Under the pieces are notes generated by a model, which saw only the letters and a list, made by a program, of their open reading frames with translations, did no database searches and was not told the origin of the DNA. This document shows positions 25,794-33,666 of a stretch of 64,000 bases of DNA, piece by piece. Each line of letters begins with the position of its first letter. Within the stretch, counting starts at the first letter, position 1. This DNA is from CAYTTR01 sp964440805 (lineage in GTDB: Bacteria > Acidobacteriota > Aminicenantia > Aminicenantales > Aminicenantaceae), in assembly GCA_964440805.1 (NCBI GenBank), contig CAYTTR010000011.1, positions 1-64,000 on the forward strand, written 5' to 3'. A program made the translations under genes and the position numbers.

Positions 25794-27128
25794 ATGCGGA
25801 AAAATGTGATGATAATCCTTACGGCAGCGGCCCTTTGGTTCTCCCCTTTTAGCTCTTATTCTCAAGAATCTTTGGTTTTAACTCTGGAAAAATCCTTAGA
25901 GATTGCCCTTTCACAAAGTCCCTCTTACTTAGCTGCTGCAGAAAGGGAAGATGCGGCTGAAGCCCAGGTCAGAGAAGCTGCCGCTGCTTTTTTCCCTTCC
26001 TTTAATGCTCAAGGACTTCATACTTTAGATGAGAAAGTTATGGAACTCGAATTTCCTTCTTTTATTCCGGGTGAGCCACCTCAAAAAGTTGAAGTTGATT
26101 TTACCAGAGATTATCAGTTCAGTCTTTCCTTGAACCTTCCTCTTTTCACCGGAGGAAAATTAACGGCCGGATATAAACAGGCAAAATATAATTTGAAATC
26201 CACCCGAGAATCAGTTCGACAATCAAGACAAGACACAGTTTATCAAGTCAATCAGGCCTTTTATGGATATCTTTTGGCACAGGAATTTTTCCGTGTAGCC
26301 GAGGAGGCCGTGAATCTGGCCGAAAAACACCACCAGAATGTTAAAAATCTCTATGAAGTTGGAATGGCCTCTAAATTCGATCTTCTGCGCTCCGAAGTAC
26401 AAGTGGCCAATTTGAAACCTCAGTTAATAAAGGCCAAGAATAACCTCGAAGTTGCCGAAATTGGTTTGAAAACCGTTCTCGGATTGGAAATGGACCAAAT
26501 GATAGAGGTGGAAGGGAAGCTTTATTATGAACCATATCATCCTGATTTAGAAAAATGTATCCAAGAGGCCATGTCGGCCCGCCCGGAACTGCTGCAGATA
26601 AGATATCAGAGGCAAGTTGCCCAGCAGATGGTTAAAATTGCCCAGGCTTCACGTTTTCCCACTATAGCTATTTCCGGTAATTATAATTACTGGGCTGATA
26701 AATTTAATTTCAAAGAGGACAACTGGTCCAGTTACTATGCAGTAAATCTGGTGATGACCATTCCTTTATTCAATGGATTTTCTACTTCGGCCCGGGTGGC
26801 CCAGTCCAAATCAATGTTGAGAGAGATGGAATTGACCGAAAAAGGTTTAAAAGATATAGTCGCTTTTGAAATAAATCAAGCTCTTCTTAATCTCAAAGAG
26901 GCAGAAGAATCAATTCAATCCCAGGAAAAAAATGTAGAACAAGCAGCCGAGAGTCTGCGGATTGCTGAGCTGAATTATGCCGAAGGGCTGGTTGCTTACT
27001 TAGATGTAAATTCAGCGCAGGCTGCCTTGTCTCAAGCCAAGACATATTATTCCCAGGCTCTATATGATTATGTAATGGCCAAGGCTGCTCTTGAAAAGGC
27101 TATGGGCATTGGTTGGGAGGAACAGTGA
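25794..27128 (+). CDS. TolC-family outer-membrane efflux protein
   Basis: A signal peptide (1-24) is followed by two repeats of the outer-membrane-factor fold, with LTLEKSLEIALSQSPSYLAA opening the first and RPELLQIRYQRQVAQQMV the second; both barrel strands and long coiled coils are present. The 444-residue length is normal. It forms the exit duct for the adaptor and pump encoded next, and its 3' end lies within 42 nt of the adaptor start. Confidence 0.9.
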   Translation: MRKNVMIILTAAALWFSPFSSYSQESLVLTLEKSLEIALSQSPSYLAAAEREDAAEAQVREAAAAFFPSFNAQGLHTLDEKVMELEFPSFIPGEPPQKVEVDFTRDYQFSLSLNLPLFTGGKLTAGYKQAKYNLKSTRESVRQSRQDTVYQVNQAFYGYLLAQEFFRVAEEAVNLAEKHHQNVKNLYEVGMASKFDLLRSEVQVANLKPQLIKAKNNLEVAEIGLKTVLGLEMDQMIEVEGKLYYEPYHPDLEKCIQEAMSARPELLQIRYQRQVAQQMVKIAQASRFPTIAISGNYNYWADKFNFKEDNWSSYYAVNLVMTIPLFNGFSTSARVAQSKSMLREMELTEKGLKDIVAFEINQALLNLKEAEESIQSQEKNVEQAAESLRIAELNYAEGLVAYLDVNSAQAALSQAKTYYSQALYDYVMAKAALEKAMGIGWEEQ

Positions 27129-27169
27129 GAAAAATGCATCGGAATTACCATAGTTCGTGGAGGCATTTT

Positions 27170-28267
27170 ATGAAAAAGATAATACTTATTTTGACTGTGA
27201 TTTTTTCGTTGAGCCTTTATTCTTGCCGGTCTCAAACGGAAGACAAGATTGAAGAACCTCAAGCTACAGGAGTCACTCCGGTAAAAATTTTTCAAGTCAA
27301 AAAAGAAAGAATATCAGAAAAATTTCTCTTTACCGGAATACTTGAAGCCTGGAGACAGGTTAACGTTACTTCTGAGGTTGGAGGGAAGATAGCCCGTATC
27401 TATGTTGATGAAGGCCAGGTGGTTAAAGAAGGCCAGCTCCTGGCTGAATTGGAAACAGAGACGCTTCGGCTTCAAATTAAACAGGCAGAAGCGGGATTGG
27501 CAGTAGCTAAGTCAAACTTAAAGGATGCCAAAAGGAACCTGGGAAGAATGGAGCGTCTATGGGAAGAAAAGGCTGTTTCTGAGCAACAGTATGAAAAAGT
27601 TAAATTGGCTTATGAAGCGGCCGAGGCCCAATTCAGGCAAGCTCAGGCTTCCCTGAACCTGGTTCGATATAATCTAAATGTTTCCTCGATGAAAGCTCCT
27701 TTCCCGGGAGTGATAGCCTCCAAAAACGCGCAGGAAGGAGATGTGATTAATCCCATGATGGGAGCCTTTTCGCCTTCCTCAGGAGTTGTTACTTTGATGG
27801 ATCTATCCCGGATAAAAATAAAACTCGAAGTTTCGCCAAAGGATGTCCAGAGAATTGAACAAAATCAGAATGCGTTTCTATTTATAAATTTTCTTCCCGG
27901 ACAGGAATTTAAAGGCCGGGTAGCCACTGTCAGCCAGGTGGCTGATCCTCAGAGTAAAAAATTTTCCATTGAAGTCTGGGTGGAAAACTCCCGGTTATTG
28001 CTTAAGCCAAATACTTTTGGTGAGGTGGTGATCGAAGTGGATTCTCACCCTGATGCTTTAGTTGTTCCCCAGAAGGCAGTTTTAGAAGAAAATTATGTCT
28101 TTGTAGTGGAGAATGGTATAGCCAAAAGAAAAAAAGTTAATTTAGGCCTTAAAAATCAAGAACTGGTTGAAGTAACAAGCGGACTGGAAGAAGGAGAAAA
28201 GGTGGTTATTGAGGGAAATTATGGTCTTGTAGAAGGGGCACCCGTTGCGATTAAGGGAGATGTCTGA
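27170..28267 (+). CDS. RND efflux periplasmic adaptor (membrane fusion lipoprotein)
   Basis: The best start is ATG 27170, behind GTGGAGG with a 6-nt gap; it gives a signal peptide with lipobox LYSC. The lipoyl-like halves are seen at VGGKIARIYVDEGQVVKEGQLLAEL and the later KAPFPGVIASKNAQEGDVI, separated by an alpha-hairpin (about 90-160), with a beta-barrel and membrane-proximal domain after. It joins the inner-membrane pump to TolC. A longer frame from 27113 would overlap tolC without a ribosome site. Confidence 0.9.
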   Translation: MKKIILILTVIFSLSLYSCRSQTEDKIEEPQATGVTPVKIFQVKKERISEKFLFTGILEAWRQVNVTSEVGGKIARIYVDEGQVVKEGQLLAELETETLRLQIKQAEAGLAVAKSNLKDAKRNLGRMERLWEEKAVSEQQYEKVKLAYEAAEAQFRQAQASLNLVRYNLNVSSMKAPFPGVIASKNAQEGDVINPMMGAFSPSSGVVTLMDLSRIKIKLEVSPKDVQRIEQNQNAFLFINFLPGQEFKGRVATVSQVADPQSKKFSIEVWVENSRLLLKPNTFGEVVIEVDSHPDALVVPQKAVLEENYVFVVENGIAKRKKVNLGLKNQELVEVTSGLEEGEKVVIEGNYGLVEGAPVAIKGDV

Positions 28268-31200
28268 TGAAAATTCCAGAATTTTCTGTCCAGCGAAAAG
28301 TAACAACGGCCATGCTGGCTATGATCCTGGTGGTCCTGGGGCTTATATCCTTTTCTCGCTTGGGATTGGACTTTTTTCCTGATATCGAGTTTCCCACTGT
28401 TTCAGTTATAACCTCCTATCAGGGTGCATCTTCAGAAGATATTGAAAATACCATCACTCGTCCATTAGAACAGATTATAAACACAGTTACTAATGTCAAA
28501 AAAGTAAACTCCATCACTTCAGAGGGAGTTTCGGTTATTATGGTGGAGTTGGAATGGGGCGCGAACCTTGATTTTGCCGCCCAGGACATCAGAGACCAGA
28601 TGAGCCGGTTCAGAGGGTACTTACCCGAGGAGGCAGAAGATCCTTTGGTGATTAAATTCAACATCTCTCAAATTCCTATAATTTTCTTTGGAATTACTGC
28701 TGATATGCCGCCCTACAAGCTTAAAGATTTAATAGAAGACGAAGTGGCCCGCCGCTTGGAAAGAATTGAAGGAGTGGCTTCGGCTCAAACCTTTGCTATG
28801 GATGTCAGGGAAATTCTGGTGGATATTGACAGGGCTGCGCTGGAATCCTATAACCTCTCCCTTGAGCAGATCAATCTGGCCTTAAGAATGGAAAATCTCA
28901 ATCTTCCTGGAGGCAGGATTGTAGAAAGACATTCTGAATTTCTGGTTCGTACAGTTGGGGAATTTACTACACTGGGTGATATAAGAGAGACTGTAATAGG
29001 CCTGACTCAGACAGGGAAACCTATTTATGTCAGGGATGTAGCCAGTGTCCGTGAAACTCTGAAAGAAAGCCGCTATACAGCCCGAATTCAGGGAGAAAAG
29101 GGTGTTTTCCTTATAATCAGCAAGCGTTCAGGGGCTAATACGGTGATAACCACAAACGCTATTAAAAAAGAATTAGAAGAGATAAAAAAGACACTTCCAT
29201 CCGGGGTGAAGTTTTACATAGCAATGGACCAGGGGGATATGATCCAGATGGTTATAAACCGCACCGGAAACAATGCTCTGGTGGGCGGAATCCTGGCCAT
29301 GCTATTTATTCTGGTCTTCCTTCGCAACTGGCGTCCAACTCTTACCATTTTTCTGGCAATTCCTCTTTCTGTCATTGCTACGTTTATCGCCTTTTATGTA
29401 GCTGGCTACACTATTAACTTGTTGACTCTTAGTGGATTGGCCCTGGGTATAGGTATGCTGGTGGATAATGCAGTAGTGGTCATTGAAAACATCTTTCGTC
29501 ATGTCGAAGAAGGAGATCCGCGGGACCAGGCTGCTAAGGCCGGTGCTTCAGAGGTGGGTATGGCTATCACCGCCTCCACTCTGACTACTATTGCTGTGTT
29601 TTTCCCTATGGTCTTCGCTTCCGGTATAACAGGAAGGCTTACCAGGGGATTAGCCCTGGCTATTGCCTTTTCTCTATTAGCCTCGTTGTTTGTGGCCTTG
29701 ACCATAGTTCCGATGGTTGCTTCGCTTCTGTTTAAAGCTAACAAAAAAGTAAAAACCGCTTCTATAGATTCAGTAAAAAGAACCCAGATATTACGTCATT
29801 TTTACAAGAAAACCTTGGAAAAAGCTATGGAAAAAAGGCGTTGGGTTCTTAGTGGGGCGGTGTTGGTTTTCTTTTTATCTGTGGCCATTATCCCATTTCT
29901 GGGGACAGAGTTTATGCCATCCATGGATCAATCAATGGTAATACTTTCGGTTAAGCTTCCAGCGGGAAGTTCCCTGGAAGAAACAGACAGGGTAGTCAGG
30001 ATGGTTGAGGATATCTTAACCGATGAACCGGCTGTAGAAATAATTACTGCTCAGGCAGGTACCCAAGCAGAAGAAGATCCTGCCGAGGCTGCCGGGGGTA
30101 TAAATCCAACGGGAACTCATGAGGGAATTCTTTGGGCCGGCCTTGTCGAAAAAGATAAGAGAAAACTGACCGATAAAGAATTAATTGAAAAAATTCGAGT
30201 CAAACTGCCCAGGCTCAGGGATGTAAAATTTGAAGTTGTTGACCTTAACCAAATGTTCATGGGAGGAGCTCAGAGCCCGGTGGAAATTAAGCTTTTTGGT
30301 AAAGAACTGGAAGTGCTCAGGGAATTGGCGGATTCCATTGTCAACCGGATCCAGGATGTAGAAGGGCTGAGGGATCTCTCCCACTCTCTGTCTGAGGCCA
30401 AGCCGGAATATCATATTTTTGTTAACCGGGAACAGGCTTCCCGCATGGGATTGAAAATCAGCCAAGTCGCTGGAGCTGTGCAGGGAGCAGCTTTGGGAAC
30501 TGTGGCCACCAGATTAAGAAAAGGAAATGAGGAATTAGACATCAGGGTTCGTTTGCAGGAAAAGTACCGTAACACCCTGGAAGATATCCAAAAGATACCC
30601 ATTCTAACTCCCCTGAATCAGGTTATCCACCTGGAACAGGTAGCCAGGATTGTCCCTGGAGAAGGTCCTATAAGGATTTTGCGGGAAAATCAAGCCCGGG
30701 TAGTAAATGTGACTGCCAATATTTCCGGTCGTGACCTGGGAAGTGTGGTCAGTGATATTAAGAAAAGACTTTCCGGCCTGGAAGAATCACTTCCTCAAGG
30801 CTATTTCATGGAATTTGGTGGAGAATACGAAGAAATGCAGGAGGCCTTTCTAATCATGGCAGGAGCTTTCCTGTTGGCTTCTCTCCTTGTCTACATGATA
30901 ATGGCTTCTCAATTCGAGTCTTTTCTTCACCCCTTTATCATTATGTTCACTATTCCACTAGCCCTGATTGGAGTAGTAGCTGCTCTTTTAATCACTGGAA
31001 AACCAATGAATCTGCCTGTTCTGATTGGATTCGTAATGTTGGGAGGAATTGCAGTTAACAATGGCATTGTTATGGTTGATTATATAAATCAATTAAGAAA
31101 AAAGGGAATGGCTACCATGGATGCAATCCTGGATGGAAGTGCGGTCCGGCTTCGTCCTGTTTTGATCACTGCTTTGACCACTATTTTGGGAATGATGCCC

Positions 31201-31344
31201 ATGGCTTTGTCTACCTCGGAAGGAGCTGCCATGAGAGCACCCATGGCCATTACGGTGATGGGCGGACTGGTGGCTACAACTTTACTGACTTTGTTTATTA
31301 TACCCTTAGTTTACAGTTTGATTGCCAGGGTGAAATTAGCTTGA
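28267..31344 (+). CDS. RND-family multidrug efflux pump
   Basis: This 1025-residue AcrB-like protein has 12 membrane helices and two large periplasmic loops. The start MKIPEFSVQRKVTTAMLAM, the PDIEFPTVSV segment and the helix-4 motif GMLVDNAVVVIENIF are typical; the last keeps one of the two Asp residues of the AcrB proton relay, with Asn at the second, as in many HAE-type pumps. The start overlaps the adaptor stop (TGATG). It exports an unknown compound using the proton gradient. Confidence 0.93.
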   Translation: MKIPEFSVQRKVTTAMLAMILVVLGLISFSRLGLDFFPDIEFPTVSVITSYQGASSEDIENTITRPLEQIINTVTNVKKVNSITSEGVSVIMVELEWGANLDFAAQDIRDQMSRFRGYLPEEAEDPLVIKFNISQIPIIFFGITADMPPYKLKDLIEDEVARRLERIEGVASAQTFAMDVREILVDIDRAALESYNLSLEQINLALRMENLNLPGGRIVERHSEFLVRTVGEFTTLGDIRETVIGLTQTGKPIYVRDVASVRETLKESRYTARIQGEKGVFLIISKRSGANTVITTNAIKKELEEIKKTLPSGVKFYIAMDQGDMIQMVINRTGNNALVGGILAMLFILVFLRNWRPTLTIFLAIPLSVIATFIAFYVAGYTINLLTLSGLALGIGMLVDNAVVVIENIFRHVEEGDPRDQAAKAGASEVGMAITASTLTTIAVFFPMVFASGITGRLTRGLALAIAFSLLASLFVALTIVPMVASLLFKANKKVKTASIDSVKRTQILRHFYKKTLEKAMEKRRWVLSGAVLVFFLSVAIIPFLGTEFMPSMDQSMVILSVKLPAGSSLEETDRVVRMVEDILTDEPAVEIITAQAGTQAEEDPAEAAGGINPTGTHEGILWAGLVEKDKRKLTDKELIEKIRVKLPRLRDVKFEVVDLNQMFMGGAQSPVEIKLFGKELEVLRELADSIVNRIQDVEGLRDLSHSLSEAKPEYHIFVNREQASRMGLKISQVAGAVQGAALGTVATRLRKGNEELDIRVRLQEKYRNTLEDIQKIPILTPLNQVIHLEQVARIVPGEGPIRILRENQARVVNVTANISGRDLGSVVSDIKKRLSGLEESLPQGYFMEFGGEYEEMQEAFLIMAGAFLLASLLVYMIMASQFESFLHPFIIMFTIPLALIGVVAALLITGKPMNLPVLIGFVMLGGIAVNNGIVMVDYINQLRKKGMATMDAILDGSAVRLRPVLITALTTILGMMPMALSTSEGAAMRAPMAITVMGGLVATTLLTLFIIPLVYSLIARVKLA

Positions 31345-31357
31345 AAGTAAAAAAAAT

Positions 31358-31558
31358 AAGTCTATTCGGTCTATTCTGTCTATTCAGTTAATTAGGTTTG
31401 TTCAGTTTATCTAGTTCATCTGGTTTGTCTGGTATAGCCAGGTGAAAAAGGCAAGGAAGGAGATAAAGTTTAGACTAAATATACAAGATAAACGAGACAA
31501 ACGAGATAAACAACATAGATGAGCGAGACGAGCGAGAAACGCGAGAAAAACGAAGAAA
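31358..31558. repeat. 9-nt imperfect tandem repeats in inverted arms (locus B)
   Basis: A T-rich arm (31358-31436, units like AGTTTATCT and TGGTTTGTC) is followed by an A-rich arm (about 31470-31558) with AGATAAACG, AGACAAACG, AGATAAACA in a clean 9-nt period. The layout is the same as at 13570-13880. It lies between the convergent 3' ends of the RND pump and the eRF1-like gene. Confidence 0.7.
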
Positions 31559-31578
31559 TATTTATCACCATGCAGGAA

Positions 31579-32736
31579 TCACTGCTGTTTTTGAGCCTGG
31601 TACCTGAGAAAGGCTCCGATATTTCCGTATCGGCTGAGAAGAGAAGGCGGATTGATATGTTTTACCAGGCAGCTTTTATCCATAGCCGATTCCACCGCTT
31701 CATCAACCACATCCACTAAAGGTTGAGTTTTTACTTGACAGCCAGGACATATTTCTTCGTCGGCGTAAAGAAAACCGCATTGGCTGCACTTTCGGCCTTC
31801 ACTGGAGAAATGACGAGTGATTAAGAGAGTATGAACTTCACCCAGATTAAGGCTCTGGAGAGTATCCCTTAGGCCGGAGATAGCTCTTCCTCCTTTTTTA
31901 AGTTCTGAAATTAGGTTTTCTACCAGCTCCTTTTCTTCCTGTTCTCTTAGTTCTTTTTCCAGTCTGAGAGATTCTTTGATTACTTTCTCAGGAGAGTCGC
32001 TGGGGTTAAGTTTGAGATTCCCTTTATGTTTTTCTTTAAGATAGGGATGCAGATGACTGATGAAATCCTGAAGATATTCTTCCTTGCAGCCGAGGAAAAA
32101 CCAGTCAAAGTGGTTCTCTTTGAAAAGATTAAAAGTTTTTTGGGCACAAGCTTTAAAATAGTCATGGAGGTGAGTTTCGATATGACGCTCAATGCGTTTT
32201 GACTCATATCCCTCCCAGCCACCTTCTCTAACTTTGGCTGGGACATTTCCCGTTATTTCCGCCAGAAGAGAGAAATCATTCATGAAAATACTGTATATTT
32301 TTGCCTCTTTCCGGTCGAGAACCAGATCACATATTCTTTTGTGCTCGTCGAGAATTGCTGAGAGAGGGCGAACATAGGGATTTCTGTCAAAGACCACTCT
32401 TGAACGGGGAGGATCCGGAAGTTCCAATTCCTGCCAATAATTTTCACCTGAACAAGAAAAAAGAGCAAGGCCATGACAATTAAGAGAATCCAGGTTTCGC
32501 CTAAAATAGCGTTTGATTTTTTCCAAATCATTTTGCAGGGACTCTTTTTTTTCTTTGGCAAGAGATAGCTGTTCTATTTGATTTTTTGACTTGTTTATAA
32601 GATTTTTCAATCTAAGTTGTATTTCTTTTTTTTGTTGATTACTTTTGTCAGTGTCTAAATAAAAGGATGTAGTGAAGAAATCTTTGCTCTTAAAAGTTGA
32701 TAAAGCCTCGATTTGATTTCGGCGCAGGAATTTCAT
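31579..32736 (-). CDS. bacterial eRF1/Vms1-like protein (baeRF family)
   Basis: The 385-residue sequence has the layout of bacterial release-factor-1-like proteins: an N-terminal alpha/beta domain, a central domain around residues 130-260 with EGGWEGYESKRIERHIE, and a C-terminal alpha/beta domain with a CxxC-x9-CxxC zinc ribbon (CSQCGF and CPGCQ). In related hydrolase forms the central loop holds a catalytic Gln (GGQ in eRF1, GGWSQ-like in baeRF); here that place reads GGWEG, so Gln is lost. AAGGAGG fits ATG 32736 better than 32739. It may handle stalled ribosomes, but this is inference. Confidence 0.7.
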   Translation of the reverse strand: MKFLRRNQIEALSTFKSKDFFTTSFYLDTDKSNQQKKEIQLRLKNLINKSKNQIEQLSLAKEKKESLQNDLEKIKRYFRRNLDSLNCHGLALFSCSGENYWQELELPDPPRSRVVFDRNPYVRPLSAILDEHKRICDLVLDRKEAKIYSIFMNDFSLLAEITGNVPAKVREGGWEGYESKRIERHIETHLHDYFKACAQKTFNLFKENHFDWFFLGCKEEYLQDFISHLHPYLKEKHKGNLKLNPSDSPEKVIKESLRLEKELREQEEKELVENLISELKKGGRAISGLRDTLQSLNLGEVHTLLITRHFSSEGRKCSQCGFLYADEEICPGCQVKTQPLVDVVDEAVESAMDKSCLVKHINPPSLLSRYGNIGAFLRYQAQKQQ

Positions 32737-32823
32737 CATACCTCCTTAAATAGAAATGTTTATCGATTTCTTTTAAGTGGATTCACGCGGCGATCTCGGG
32801 TATGAAGTAAACACGTGTTTATA

Positions 32824-32852
32824 AAGATAGGAAAGGAAAGCTGAATTGTCAA
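32824..32852 (-). promoter_or_regulatory. sigma70-type promoter for the eRF1-like gene
   Basis: On the minus strand TTGACA (32852-32847) and TATCTT (32829-32824) are 17 bp apart. The leader to the start at 32736 would be about 80 nt. Confidence 0.55.
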
Positions 32853-32871
32853 GTAGATAGAGAACCCATCC

Positions 32872-32901
32872 TTTACTTCCTTGAGGATTCGGGTTTATAA
32901 T
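32872..32901 (+). promoter_or_regulatory. possible promoter of tRNA-Leu
   Basis: TTTACT (32872-32877) and TATAAT (32896-32901) with an 18-bp spacer lie about 26 bp before the tRNA 5' end. The -35 box is weak. Confidence 0.4.
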
Positions 32902-32926
32902 ATAAATCCATTCAGAGAAAACAGGT

Positions 32927-33015
32927 GCGGAAGTGGCGGAATAGGTAGACGCGTAAGCCTCAGGAGTTTATGGCCTGTAACGGCCGTGTGGGTTCGAGTC
33001 CCACCTTCCGCACCA
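32927..33015 (+). tRNA. tRNA-Leu (CAG)
   Basis: GCGGAAG pairs with CTTCCGC at the 3' end, followed by A and an encoded CCA. The anticodon stem TAAGC/GTTTA holds a loop with CAG, which reads CTG. The long variable arm (TGGCC ... GGCCG) is the class II feature expected of tRNA-Leu. The T loop is TTCGAGT. Confidence 0.93.
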
Positions 33016-33155
33016 AAAAAGAGAGGAGGGAGTCTTTCAGTTTTTCTCCCTTATAAATACGTTTAGTCAACTTGGCCTGAGTTTTCATCTTATATTCATA
33101 AAAAATAATAATTTTCCCGCCAAATAAACTAAAAAAGAACAAATAAAGTATATTG

Positions 33156-33449
33156 ACCTGGACTATTCATAAAAAAGGCCGATACCTTTTATATAACAAA
33201 TACTATGTATGACTTAAAAGATTTTCTCTCGGCGTAGGTAAAGAAAGTGAGGTTAGTAAATTTTACCATTAAATCTTATCTAAAATTCTTACCTAAAATC
33301 GGCTTTTTTACCCTTTGGGCGAGCCGGTCTTGCCGCACCTGCTTCATTACAGGGCACTTGCCGGTGGAGAGACTACAGCTGCGTACCCTGTGCCTCGCCC
33401 CGACCCAGCCGAACCCCTACGGCAACCTCCACTCGTGAATAATCCAGAT
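33156..33449 (+). repeat. dispersed element with terminal inverted repeats, copy 1
   Basis: The element begins ACCTGGACTATTCATAAAAAAG and ends GTGAATAATCCAG, which are near complements. It is about 294 bp and shares its left 45 bp and right 150 bp with copies at 39857 and 55407. Inside, ACAGGGCAC (33349-33357) can pair with GTACCCTGT (33383-33391), and GGGCGAG with CTCGCCC outside that. It carries no credible protein. It is followed by AGATAAACT-type 9-nt units. Likely a miniature transposable element or a structured RNA gene. Confidence 0.75.
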
Positions 33450-33607
33450 TAACCAGATAAACTGGATTAAATTGATTTTCTACATACAAATTGTGATAAA
33501 TTGGCTGTTTTTATGCCGATATTCAAGAATAATGTCAGAATAAAGACAATTGTCTTCTGAAGAGTTCTATGACTGTTGAAAACTTCACTAAGACACTGTT
33601 TTTTGAT

Positions 33608-33623
33608 TGGCACAATATTTGCT
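33608..33623 (+). promoter_or_regulatory. sigma54-type promoter of the GWxTD operon
   Basis: TGGCAC-N5-TTGCT matches the -24/-12 consensus exactly, with GG and GC elements 10 bp apart. Transcription would start near 33634, leaving about 33 nt before the GTG at 33667. No enhancer-binding activator gene or obvious upstream site was seen in the window. Confidence 0.6.
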
Positions 33624-33666
33624 GTATAATAATAAAAGAAGACATATATTATAGAGGAGTAAGAGA

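Noticed and set aside
32881..33066. 61-codon ORF across tRNA-Leu
   Set aside because: The tRNA accounts for the sequence; there is no ribosome site.
33247..33438. 63-codon ORF on the plus strand
   Set aside because: It lies wholly inside dispersed element copy 1, and the same frame is broken in copy 2, so it is not a conserved protein.
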